Assembly: GCA_017999615.1 (NCBI GenBank)
Contig: JAGNLM010000005.1
Coordinates: 86,162 to 150,161, forward strand
DNA: 64,000 nt
Direction of reading: 5' to 3'
From: Gammaproteobacteria bacterium
GTDB taxonomy: Bacteria; Pseudomonadota; Gammaproteobacteria; JAABTG01
This document shows positions 57,474 to 64,000 of this stretch, piece by piece. Position 1 is the stretch's first letter. Each line of letters begins with the position of its first letter. The position numbers and the translations under genes are program-made. The notes under the pieces are model-generated. The model searched no databases. It saw only the letters and a program-made list of their open reading frames with translations, and had not been told where the DNA came from.

Positions 57474-57998
57474 ATGTCCGAGAATCCAAAGTGCCAAGCC
57501 CCCGGAGCCGGAGCCGGAGCCGGAGGCGGGGGTACCCCCCGTCGCGAGGGCCGACCGCTCGCGCTCCTGCTCCTGGCGCTGGTGCTCGGGGGCTGCAGCA
57601 CCGCGCCGGTCAGTCGCACACCCTCCGCGAGCGCCGACCCCGTGGCGAGGCTCGCCCAGGAGCAGGTGGGGCGGCCGTATGTCTACGGGGCGAGCGGACC
57701 CACGAGCTTCGACTGCAGCGGGCTCGTGCAATACGCCCATCGCAACGCCCTCGGCGTGGAGGTTCCGCGCACCGCCCGCGAGCAGTTCGCGCGGGCGAGC
57801 CCGGTGAGCCGCAGCCGTCTTCGCCCCGGGGACCTGGTGTTCTTTCGGCCTGGTCCCGGCAAGGGCCTGCACGTGGGGATCTACGTCGAGGACCTGCTCT
57901 TCGTCCACGCGCCTTCGAGCGGCAGTCGCGTCTGCTACGCCAGCCTCGAGGACTCCTACTGGCGTGAGAGCCTGCTCGGGGGCGGCCGCCTGCGGTGA
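57474..57998 (+). CDS. NlpC/P60-family peptidoglycan hydrolase lipoprotein
   Basis: About 174 residues. A lipoprotein signal ends LVLGGC (C41 lipidated). The NlpC/P60 domain has the catalytic cysteine C81 in SFDCSGLVQYAH, the histidine H133 in GLHVGIYV and a third polar residue H145 in FVHAPSSG. It should cleave peptide stems of peptidoglycan at the outer-membrane inner face. An ATG at 57474 follows a TTG at 57465. The N-terminus carries an Ala-Gly repeat from a CCGGAG tandem array. Confidence 0.88.
   Translation: MSENPKCQAPGAGAGAGGGGTPRREGRPLALLLLALVLGGCSTAPVSRTPSASADPVARLAQEQVGRPYVYGASGPTSFDCSGLVQYAHRNALGVEVPRTAREQFARASPVSRSRLRPGDLVFFRPGPGKGLHVGIYVEDLLFVHAPSSGSRVCYASLEDSYWRESLLGGGRLR
57502..57525. 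repeat. Four tandem CCGGAG hexamers in the NlpC/P60 gene
   Basis: Four exact CCGGAG copies inside the N-terminal coding region, adding Ala-Gly dipeptides before the lipoprotein signal. Copy changes would keep the frame. Confidence 0.8.
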
Positions 57999-58023
57999 GG
58001 CAGCTCGGCCGGCCTGAGGCAGG

Positions 58024-59259
58024 TCAGCAGGCCGGGGTATCCACCACGCGGGCTGCGGAGTACGACATCGGGACGCCGAAGACGTCGTGCAGGACGTAGA
58101 GCGTCACCGGAACCCCAAGCACCATCCCCCAGATCCCGAACGCGTGGTACCCCACGAAGAGGATGATCAGCACCAGGACCGGATTGAGGTTCAGGTGTCG
58201 GCCGAAGATCTGCGGGTTGAGGAGGTAGGCCTCGACCAGGTGCACGACGGATACCAGCACGACCACTGCGGCCGCCTTCTCCAGACCTCCCGCGTTCAGC
58301 GCCACCAGCACGATGGGGGTCGTCGAGATGAACGTCCCGAGCACGGGGATGAAGCCGCACACGAACACGATGAGCGAAAGCACGGCGAGCGAAGGGACCC
58401 CGAGGAAGGCGAGGCCGGTCGCCGTGAGCGCCGTGTTCACCAGGGCGATCAGGGCCTGGGCCTGGATGGAGCGTCCCACGACGTACGCGAAACGCACCAC
58501 CGGCTGCGCCGCTTCCTCGTAGAAGTCCTGCAGGCGCGAGGCGCGCAGGCCGCGGATCTGGCTGACCAACCGGTCGTGGTCGATGAGGATGAGGAAACTG
58601 AAGAGCAGCGCCAGCAGCGTCGTCACCGCGCCCTGGTAGAGCAGGTTGATGGCGTGCGGTGCGTACTCGCGGATGCGGACCTTCTGCTGCGCGAGGATGG
58701 AGTCGAGCAGCAGGTCCTCCTCGAGGGTGTTGTAACGTGCCAGGCTGCCGGCGGTCGCGGGGTCCAACTCGGCCCCGTTCAGATCCTTGCCGATCAGTCC
58801 GGGGTCCAGCCCGAGGCTTCGCGTCTCGCGACTCAGCTTCTCGTCCACCCGCTGGCGTGACTCCGCATCGAGGACGCTGCGAAGAAAGCCGACCAGGGGG
58901 CGCTGCATGGCGGGGTAGCGCTGCACGAAGCCCGTCTTGACCCCGACCAGCGTCGCCTGGATGTCCCCGAGACGCCCGATCAGGGAAGTCGCCTCCCGGA
59001 TCACGTTCGGCGTGACGTAACTGACGAAGCCGGTGAGTCCGGCCAGGAAGATCAGGTAGACGGCGACCAGGGAGACACGGTACGGCAGGCGGAGGTACCT
59101 GGGCCCGAAGCCCGCGAGGCGGAGCGCGACGAAAGCCAGGACGAAGGTGAGGAAGACCAGGCTGAAGAAGTCCCGCATCAGCCACAACAGCCCGAACAGG
59201 ACGAGCCAGATGAGGGCCCGCCGATTCAGTTGGTAGAACTGGTCGAGGCTGAAGGCCAT
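58024..59259 (-). CDS. AI-2E family (PerM-type) transporter
   Basis: About 411 residues with seven or eight membrane helices and a large periplasmic or cytoplasmic insert (about 90-200), as in the PerM/AI-2E family. Helical blocks LALLFSFLILIDHDRLV and GFIPVLGTFISTTPIVLVAL and the C-terminal NLNPVLVLIILFVGYHAFGIWGM fit the family. Members export autoinducer-2 or act as Na+/H+ antiporters; the substrate here is unknown. The gene converges with the NlpC/P60 gene. Confidence 0.88.
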   Translation of the reverse strand: MAFSLDQFYQLNRRALIWLVLFGLLWLMRDFFSLVFLTFVLAFVALRLAGFGPRYLRLPYRVSLVAVYLIFLAGLTGFVSYVTPNVIREATSLIGRLGDIQATLVGVKTGFVQRYPAMQRPLVGFLRSVLDAESRQRVDEKLSRETRSLGLDPGLIGKDLNGAELDPATAGSLARYNTLEEDLLLDSILAQQKVRIREYAPHAINLLYQGAVTTLLALLFSFLILIDHDRLVSQIRGLRASRLQDFYEEAAQPVVRFAYVVGRSIQAQALIALVNTALTATGLAFLGVPSLAVLSLIVFVCGFIPVLGTFISTTPIVLVALNAGGLEKAAAVVVLVSVVHLVEAYLLNPQIFGRHLNLNPVLVLIILFVGYHAFGIWGMVLGVPVTLYVLHDVFGVPMSYSAARVVDTPAC

Positions 59260-59310
59260 GAGGGCCCGCCCCGGCTGCGGGCCAGGGCGGTGGCTCGCGT
59301 TGCTTCGACC

Positions 59311-60045
59311 TTACTTCTGGGTGGTCGGGCGGTACTCGCCGGGCGGCACGTAACTGGAACCCCCGATCGGCTTGTAGTCGCCGAGTTGAGGCGCCGTCAT
59401 CGCCCCTGCTCCGGTTGTCCTCGGCGCCGGGACGTAGGCCGGCACGCCGGCGCCAGTTCCGGGCGCCTGGGTGGCGGGCGGGGTGTAGGTGGGCACCTGG
59501 GGCATCGCGGGAGTCTGCGGCATGGCCGGGGCCGCCGCAGGGGCCTGGGCGGGCACCTGGGGCTGAGCAGGGAGCTGAGGCTGCGCCGGCATCGCCGGTG
59601 CGCTGGCGGGAGCGCCGTAGCCGTAGCCCGGGGCGCCTTGGGGCGCGGGCGCCGTCCCGTAGCCGGGTGCGCCGCCGTAGGCCGGAGCGCCGCCATAGGC
59701 AGGGGCGCTACCGTAAGCCGGTGCACCACCGTAAGCAGGAGCGTTGTACCCGGGTGCGCCGTACCCCTGTGCGCCAGAACCGGGCTGGCCATACGCCGGA
59801 GCCCCGTACCCGGGCGCGCCGTAACCGGGCTGGCCGTAGGCCGGAGCACCATACCCGGGCGCGCCGTAACCGGGCTGGCCGTAGGCCGGAGCGCCGTAGC
59901 TCGGCTCGTCCTTCTTGCCACCGAACCACTTCGACGGGTTGAACATGTCGCCCATGCCGCCGGCGACCGCGTTGTCGACCAGCGCGAGCGAGCCGACGTT
60001 GACGATCAGCAGGGAACCGAGGGCTACCTTGAGAGAGTGCTTCAT
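59311..60045 (-). CDS. Secreted low-complexity Tyr-Gly-Ala-Pro repeat protein
   Basis: About 244 residues. A signal peptide (residues about 8-32, cleavage near VAG-GM) is followed by a short KWFGGKK stretch, then more than 150 residues of YGAPGYGAPAYGQPG-like repeats and Ala/Pro/Gln-rich tracts. A small ordered-looking end (LGDYKPIGGSSYVPPGEY) closes the protein. There are no cysteines. It has no recognisable domain; function may be structural or envelope-related. The ATG has a good AGGAG site. A 45-bp DNA repeat underlies part of the protein. Confidence 0.78.
   Translation of the reverse strand: MKHSLKVALGSLLIVNVGSLALVDNAVAGGMGDMFNPSKWFGGKKDEPSYGAPAYGQPGYGAPGYGAPAYGQPGYGAPGYGAPAYGQPGSGAQGYGAPGYNAPAYGGAPAYGSAPAYGGAPAYGGAPGYGTAPAPQGAPGYGYGAPASAPAMPAQPQLPAQPQVPAQAPAAAPAMPQTPAMPQVPTYTPPATQAPGTGAGVPAYVPAPRTTGAGAMTAPQLGDYKPIGGSSYVPPGEYRPTTQK
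59776..59893. repeat. 45-bp tandem repeat inside the YG-rich gene
   Basis: About 2.6 copies of a 45-bp unit (59776-59820, 59821-59865, 59866-59893), encoding a 15-residue repeat of Gly-Gln-Pro-Gly-Tyr type. The second and third copies match exactly over their first 27 bases; the first differs at a few bases. Confidence 0.85.
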
Positions 60046-60152
60046 GTGTCCTGCTCCTGGTGTCGGGAAACCGCTGGGACCGGACCGCAAGCGCGGGATG
60101 CCATGACGGACGGAGGGACCGAGGAGTGGTTGCTTGCGGGCAAGGAAACCGG

Positions 60153-60227
60153 TGGTGGGCGATGCTGGGCTCGAACCAGCGACCCCTGCCGTGTGAAGAC
60201 AGTGCTCTCCCACTGAGCTAATCGCCC
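60153..60227 (-). tRNA. tRNA-Val (CAC)
   Basis: Full cloverleaf: acceptor GGGCGAT/ATCGCCC, D arm GCTC/GAGC, anticodon arm CTGTC-TTCACAC-GGCAG with anticodon CAC reading GUG, T arm GCTGG-TTCGAGC-CCAGC, and encoded CCA (60153-60155). The gene is 75 bases including CCA. Confidence 0.96.
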
Positions 60228-60240
60228 GTTTCCGGGGCGG

Positions 60241-60270
60241 ATTCTACGAACTGGTGCGAGCGCGGGTCAA
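60241..60270 (-). promoter_or_regulatory. Promoter of the tRNA-Val gene
   Basis: On the minus strand TTGACC (60270-60265), 18-bp spacer, TAGAAT (60246-60241). The -10 ends 13 bp before the tRNA 5' end, so a short leader is expected. Confidence 0.65.
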
Positions 60271-60434
60271 ATCCAAAGATGAGGACCCCTCCCCACGGGT
60301 CGTCCGGACTCCCCGGCCGGCCTCCTGCCCGCCCCGGAGGCCGGGCATTGCCCCGCCGCCGGCCGCCCGATTTCGGGGGTCCCCGCCGGCTGGTAGACTC
60401 GGCGCCTGGCCCTTGCCATTGCCCTGCCTTCGCC

Positions 60435-61847
60435 ATGACCGTGCGCACGCGCTTCGCCCCGAGCCCCACCGGATACCTCCACATCGGCGGTGTCCGCACT
60501 GCCCTCTTTTCCTGGCTGTACGCCCGCCGGCACGGCGGCACGTTCATCCTGCGGATCGAGGACACGGACCTGGAGCGGTCCACACCGGAGGCGGTGAACG
60601 CCATCCTCGAGGGGATGGCGTGGCTCGGCCTCGACTACGACGAGGGGCCCTTCTACCAGACCCAGCGTTTCGACCGCTATCGCGAGGTGGCGGACCGGCT
60701 CATCGCCGAGGGCAAGGCCTACCACTGCTACTGCTCGAAGGAGCGTCTGGAGGAGCTGCGCAGCGCTCAGATGGCGCGCAAGGAGAAGCCACGCTACGAC
60801 GGTCTGTGCCGGCACCGCACCGGCCCGCCCCCCGAGGGCGTGCGCCCCGTCATCCGGTTCCGGAATCCCGAGAACGGAGTGGTCGTGGTGGAGGATCTCA
60901 TCAAGGGCCGGATCCCCTTCCAGAACGCGGAGCTCGACGACCTGATCCTGGTCCGCGCCGACGGGACGCCCACGTACAACTTCACCGTCGTCGTCGACGA
61001 CCTCGACATGCGGATCACGCACGTGGTGCGCGGTGACGATCACGTCAACAACACACCCCGGCAGATGAACATCCTGCGGGCGCTGGGGGCCGAGCCGCCC
61101 GCGTATGGGCACGTGCCCATGATCCTCGGGCCCGACGGGCAGAAGCTCTCGAAGCGCCACGGCGCGGTGAGCGTGCTGCAGTACCGCGAGGACGGCTACC
61201 TTCCCGAGGCGCTGCTGAACTACCTCGTGCGCCTGGGCTGGTCGCACGGAGACCAGGAGATCTTCTCGATCGACGAGATGGTGTCGCTGTTCGACGTCCG
61301 CGACGTCAACAGGGCCGCGTCCGCGTTCAACCCGGAGAAACTGCTCTGGCTGAACCAGCATTACCTGAAATCGAGGGAGCCCGAGCACGTGGCACGCCAC
61401 CTGGCTCCCCACATGGGGCGGTTCGGCGTCGACCCGACCTCCGGACCGGACCTGGCGGACGTGGTCGTGGCCCAGCGCGAGCGAGCCAAGACGCTGACCG
61501 AGATGGCGGCGAACAGCCTCTACTTCTACCAGGACTTCGCGGCCTACGACGATCAGGCGGCGGCGAAACACCTCACGGCGGATGCGGCTGGGCCGCTGGC
61601 GGTGCTGCGGGAGCGGCTCGCCGACCTGGGCACGTGGTCCGCCCCGGCCATTCACATGGCCGTGGTGGACGCGGCCGAGACCCTCGGGGTCAAGCTCGGC
61701 AAGCTGGCCCAGCCGGTGCGCGTGGCGGTCTGCGGGACCGCGGTCTCCCCGCCGATCGACGTCACCCTGGAGCTGCTCGGTCGCGAGCGGAGCCTGGCGC
61801 GCCTCGAGCGGGCCATCGCATGGGCCGGGAAGCGGGCGGAGGCGTGA
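60435..61847 (+). CDS. gltX: Glutamate-tRNA ligase
   Basis: Class I synthetase charging tRNA-Glu. HIGG at 16-19 (HIGH motif) in [19 protein letters not shown] and [11 protein letters not shown] (KMSKS) are clear. Length 470 aa is normal, and the Rossmann, connective and anticodon domains are present. The insert around [12 protein letters not shown] has cysteines typical of zinc-binding GluRS forms. The ATG at 60435 is preceded by a TAGACT -10-like box at 60394-60399. It lies between tRNA-Val and tRNA-Ala, and tRNA-Glu is 941 bp further on. Confidence 0.96.
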   Translation: MTVRTRFAPSPTGYLHIGGVRTALFSWLYARRHGGTFILRIEDTDLERSTPEAVNAILEGMAWLGLDYDEGPFYQTQRFDRYREVADRLIAEGKAYHCYCSKERLEELRSAQMARKEKPRYDGLCRHRTGPPPEGVRPVIRFRNPENGVVVVEDLIKGRIPFQNAELDDLILVRADGTPTYNFTVVVDDLDMRITHVVRGDDHVNNTPRQMNILRALGAEPPAYGHVPMILGPDGQKLSKRHGAVSVLQYREDGYLPEALLNYLVRLGWSHGDQEIFSIDEMVSLFDVRDVNRAASAFNPEKLLWLNQHYLKSREPEHVARHLAPHMGRFGVDPTSGPDLADVVVAQRERAKTLTEMAANSLYFYQDFAAYDDQAAAKHLTADAAGPLAVLRERLADLGTWSAPAIHMAVVDAAETLGVKLGKLAQPVRVAVCGTAVSPPIDVTLELLGRERSLARLERAIAWAGKRAEA

Positions 61848-61878
61848 GGGCGCTCGTGCCTGCCCTCGCGGGCCTGCC

Positions 61879-61908
61879 TTGACACGGTCGCGGCCCTTGC
61901 CTTAGATT
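61879..61908 (+). promoter_or_regulatory. Promoter of the tRNA-Ala gene
   Basis: Perfect TTGACA at 61879-61884 and TTAGAT/TAGATT at 61902-61908 with 17-18 bp spacing. The -10 ends about 16 bp before the tRNA 5' end. Confidence 0.72.
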
Positions 61909-61924
61909 TCCCGCCCTCACCAAT

Positions 61925-62000
<76 letters not shown>

Positions 62001-62036
62001 TAAAACAGCCGAACCGGATCCCATGAAGTGCCAGAG

Positions 62037-62058
62037 CCCGCGGAAACGCGGGTTTTTT
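62037..62058 (+). terminator. Intrinsic terminator after tRNA-Ala
   Basis: CCCGCG-GAAA-CGCGGG stem-loop with a GAAA tetraloop followed by six T residues, 36 bp after tRNA-Ala. It is the only classic stem plus T-run terminator seen in the window. Confidence 0.9.
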
Positions 62059-62123
62059 GCTGTTTGATGGGCGCAAGCCGAATGCCGTCGCCGTCCGGCT
62101 GTCGCCGTCCAGAGGAGACCCAC

Positions 62124-62654
62124 GTGGCCTACGTCAGCCTGCCCACCCTCGACCAGATGGCCCCGCCTGTCCGGGAGCAGTTGGAAGCCGCCCGCGCGAA
62201 GACCGGGGACCCCGGCGAGATCGCGTATCTCGTGGCCATCCGCCCGGACATCTTCACCATGACCATGGTCATGGTGCGCACGCTTCTGCTCACCCCGACG
62301 CAGCTGCCCTTTCACGTCAAGGAGAGCATCGCCCTCCTGGTGTCCGTGCAGAATCGCTGCGAGATGTGCATCGGCGAGCACGTCCGGATCGCCAAGCTCC
62401 TGGGGATGAGCGAGGAGCAGGTCGAGGCGGCCATCGCGGGCCTGGATGCGATGGACGTGCCGGACAACGAGCGCGCCCTCCTGAGCTTCTGCGTGAAGGC
62501 GGCGAGCAAGGAGAGCTATCGCATCGCTCCGTCGGACATCGCGGCGCTGAAGGCAGCCGGCTACAGCGACGGCGAGATCCTCGAGGCCGTCGCCGTGGTC
62601 GGGTACTTCAACTACATCAACACCATCTCGAACGCGCTGGGCGCGGGCAAGTGA
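62124..62654 (+). CDS. AhpD-like/carboxymuconolactone decarboxylase-family protein
   Basis: About 176-residue all-helical protein with the AhpD core: E67, C79, C82 and H86 in NRCEMCIGEHVRIA (Cys-x-x-Cys with a proton-relay Glu and His). Members reduce peroxides through the disulfide of the CxxC, often with lipoyl partners. The GTG at 62124 follows an AGAGGAG site. It stands alone between two tRNA genes. Substrate and electron donor are unknown. Confidence 0.88.
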   Translation: MAYVSLPTLDQMAPPVREQLEAARAKTGDPGEIAYLVAIRPDIFTMTMVMVRTLLLTPTQLPFHVKESIALLVSVQNRCEMCIGEHVRIAKLLGMSEEQVEAAIAGLDAMDVPDNERALLSFCVKAASKESYRIAPSDIAALKAAGYSDGEILEAVAVVGYFNYINTISNALGAGK

Positions 62655-62788
62655 GGCAACGGAAGGGACCCAGGCGCGCATCCGCATCGGCGTCTGCGTC
62701 CCCTGTGAGTGATCACTAACCCTGGGCTAGGGCATCCTTCGCGCTTCGGGAGCTGCGTCGGCACGACTGGCGCAACTCAACCTCTCCC

Positions 62789-62865
62789 GTCCCCATCGTC
62801 TAGACGGCCTAGGACATCACCCTTTCAAGGTGACGACACGGGTTCGAATCCCGTTGGGGACGCCA
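62789..62865 (+). tRNA. tRNA-Glu (UUC)
   Basis: Cloverleaf with acceptor GTCCCC.../...GGGGAC, anticodon arm TCACC-CTTTCAA-GGTGA with anticodon TTC, T arm ACGGG-TTCGAAT-CCCGT and encoded CCA (62863-62865). Its 3' end adjoins a region of different composition and could serve as an attachment site. Confidence 0.96.
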
Positions 62866-62919
62866 ATTAAGCCGCTGATCGGAAAGGAAACAGCCGCAGC
62901 AACGCGGGCAGGGCGGCGA

Positions 62920-62941
62920 CAGTTAGTCGCCAGTTAGTCGC
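62920..62941. repeat. Two tandem 11-bp repeats after tRNA-Glu
   Basis: CAGTTAGTCGC occurs twice in tandem 55 bp after tRNA-Glu, flanked by GGCGGCGA and GCCGCC which can pair. It may be part of a terminator, an att-related site or a binding site. Confidence 0.7.
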
Positions 62942-62979
62942 CAGCCGCCGGGGCGCGGCTGTCAAGGGGAGAGCGAGGG

Positions 62980-63402
62980 TCACGCCCGCGCGCGCGCGGG
63001 GTGGCCTCCAGACGCAGAAAGGCCCCGGCCAGGCCTGGCCAGGGCCTCGGGGTAGCGGGTGCTAGTCGAGCTCCACAGGCGGCAGGGCGGCACCTTCACC
63101 CGGCAATCGGGGGCAGGGGAAGCATTGGCATCGCCGCCAAAGCTTCCATCGTCGCCTAGCCAGTCGCTTGCCGTCCTCCGCGCTACCCCGATAGCCGTAC
63201 CCACCTGCTCCTGTGTCTCTCCGGCCAGATACCGAGCCAGGATGACGGCATTCTCCTGTGGAGGGATCTTCACTCCACACTTCGGAGAGGTATAAGCGTT
63301 ACCACTACTGGTAACGCTTATATCCTCACCAAACCATAGGCTCACCGTTTGTTGTGCCACCCCGATAGCCGTACCCACCTGCTCCTGGGTCTCGCCGCTC
63401 AT
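62980..63402 (-). CDS. Duplicated helix-turn-helix protein, probably mobile-element derived
   Basis: About 140 residues. Two helix-turn-helix units, residues about 3-27 and 61-85, are nearly identical (GETQEQVGTAIGVA followed by xxTxSxWxGxD), with a period of 58 residues; each is followed by a Cys-x-VK-[IV]-PP segment. Units of this type (RYLAGETQEQV...) occur in ParB-like and phage/plasmid proteins. The last 30 residues run through strong hairpins and look like read-through past a natural end; a stop (TAG at 63062) exists in another frame. The ATG overlaps the upstream gene stop (ATGA). The DNA includes codons (ATA, AGT, GTT) rare elsewhere in the window. Confidence 0.7.
   Translation of the reverse strand: MSGETQEQVGTAIGVAQQTVSLWFGEDISVTSSGNAYTSPKCGVKIPPQENAVILARYLAGETQEQVGTAIGVARRTASDWLGDDGSFGGDANASPAPDCRVKVPPCRLWSSTSTRYPEALARPGRGLSASGGHPARARA
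63185..63387. repeat. 29-bp direct repeat inside the HTH gene
   Basis: A 29-bp sequence at 63185-63213 recurs exactly at 63359-63387, a spacing of 174 bp or 58 codons. It encodes the repeated QEQVGTAIGV helix and shows a recent internal duplication. Confidence 0.9.
63291..63322. repeat. 13-bp-arm perfect palindrome inside the HTH gene
   Basis: TATAAGCGTTACC (63291-63303) and GGTAACGCTTATA (63310-63322) are perfect inverted arms around ACTACT. It is A/T-rich against a very G+C-rich background and lies in the linker between the two helix-turn-helix units. It could be an operator bound by the encoded protein. Confidence 0.88.
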
Positions 63403-63605
63403 GCGCCACCCCCTCGCCCGAGCTGCTTGAGGGTGGGCGCCTTGCTTTCGGGCGCACGCAATTTCGGTGCGCCCGAAGAATCCCGTCCCGCCATGGTGCC
63501 GCGCGTCCCGCTGGCCTTGGCGTCAACTCGGGTACAACGGTTAGAAGTTTCTCTATCCGTTGTATCCGGCTCCACCCTCACCCGGTCGCGGTCCGGTCCA
63601 CCCAC
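63399..63605 (-). CDS. Small hypothetical protein upstream of the HTH gene
   Basis: About 68 residues, charged and Ser/Thr/Lys-rich, from a GTG at 63605; no domain recognised. It ends in a 4-bp overlap with the HTH gene start and its start lies inside the end of the next upstream gene, so all three form one coupled unit. Its codons (ATA, AGA, TCT, ACT) differ from those of the core genes, in keeping with acquired DNA. A real gene by context but not by homology. Confidence 0.5.
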   Translation of the reverse strand: MGGPDRDRVRVEPDTTDRETSNRCTRVDAKASGTRGTMAGRDSSGAPKLRAPESKAPTLKQLGRGGGA

Positions 63606-63802
63606 TCACCCCAGGGCGAGGTATCCCGGCCGCGCCGGCCGGCGGCGTCTCGGGTGCAGAGACCGGTGGCCAGGGCGCGCTCCAGCGGCAGGCCGCGGTC
63701 AAGGCGCGAGGCCAGGGTGCCGACGTGCAGGTGGTGCTCGGCCGCCAGGTGGCTCAGGCGCCAGCGCTCGCCCTGCCACTCGATCCAGCGGATTTTGGGC
63801 AC
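63578..63802 (-). CDS. Small HTH-like protein of prophage/plasmid type
   Basis: About 74 residues. RWRLSHLAAEHHLHVGTLASRLDRGLPLERAL reads as a homeodomain-like helix-turn-helix common in small phage and plasmid proteins. GTG at 63802 has GGAGG four bases upstream; an earlier ATG at 63841 has no such site. It starts the three-gene unit; nothing recognisable lies between it and the window end. Confidence 0.65.
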   Translation of the reverse strand: MPKIRWIEWQGERWRLSHLAAEHHLHVGTLASRLDRGLPLERALATGLCTRDAAGRRGRDTSPWGEWVDRTATG

Positions 63803-64000
63803 GAGACCTCCGAGAAAGGCCCCGGGGGCTACCCGGGGCAAGGTGCAGGGGAGGGCCGCCGCTTTGCCCGCGACGGTGGGCGTGAACTGTCCGGCCGGTG
63901 CGACCCCCGGGCCCGGCCGGGGGCTCCGGGGGGCCAGCCGCGGCGCCCGAGGTAGGGTGCGCCCGCCAGCACTCGCGGTTGCTTGGTCCGAAGCGGGTGA

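Noticed and set aside
62708..62717. AGTGATCACT palindrome before tRNA-Glu
   Set aside because: A single 10-bp palindrome with no promoter-like context; not enough to call a site.
63062..63280. 72-residue minus-strand frame ending LPPVELD as a separate gene
   Set aside because: It lies within the HTH gene and lacks its HTH motifs; kept only as a hint of a frameshifted C-terminus.

Overview
The window is a contiguous piece of a very G+C-rich gammaproteobacterial chromosome (third codon positions are almost all G or C). The lineage is inferred from gene content and order: a class I adenylate cyclase, ClpS-ClpA, HtpG, RimO/PrmB, an NADP-type isocitrate dehydrogenase, a PhoP/PhoQ pair, an FNR-type box before hemN, and the rnm-yciO-M50-trpS-scpA-scpB-rluB cluster. 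This fits purple-sulfur-type (Chromatiales/Ectothiorhodospirales-like) Gammaproteobacteria; genus is not resolved. The first 62.8 kb looks like core chromosome. The last about 1.1 kb, after a tRNA-Glu gene, looks like acquired DNA.

Layout. 1-7 kb: pgm (cut by the window edge) diverges from tilS and an Mla-type lipid-transport operon (mlaC, a STAS-MlaE fusion, mlaF, mlaD, an auxiliary lipoprotein). 7-18.7 kb: two overlapping DUF697-type GTPases, sixA facing a CHAD-domain protein, a 7Fe ferredoxin, then pstC-pstA-pstB-phoU behind a PHO-box promoter, a 2-phosphoglycerate-kinase-like gene and cysK. This forms a phosphate/polyphosphate/phosphohistidine neighbourhood. 18.7-21.9 kb: three overlapping minus-strand genes (secreted HExxH protein, membrane-anchored ankyrin protein, ZIP metal transporter). 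22-31.6 kb: mutS, divergent from htpG-rimO-prmB, then hemN and aroC.

31.6-42.8 kb: an uncharacterised coiled-coil protein, a degenerate histidine kinase, a YgbA-type protein head-to-head with a thioesterase, a PepSY-phoP-phoQ operon, a glycine-zipper envelope protein, a 114-bp inverted-repeat element, mfd, a tandem CDGSH protein and a second MlaC-like protein. 43-48.4 kb: clpA, clpS, icd, a YciI protein and a His-rich membrane protein. 48.4-54.4 kb: rnm, yciO, an M50 protease, trpS, scpA, scpB, rluB. 54.5-62.9 kb: cyaA, an NlpC/P60 lipoprotein, an AI-2E/PerM transporter, a YG-repeat secreted protein, tRNA-Val, gltX, tRNA-Ala, an AhpD-like enzyme and tRNA-Glu. 63-64 kb: three small coupled genes, one with a duplicated helix-turn-helix unit and an internal 13-bp-arm palindrome.

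Several first genes (pstC, hemN, mutS, perhaps rnm) have a -10-like hexamer ending 6-9 bases before an ATG with no Shine-Dalgarno sequence, which suggests leaderless mRNAs. In two cases the regulator site (PHO box, FNR box) sits at the spacing expected for that start point. No gene-free stretch exceeds 300 bases.
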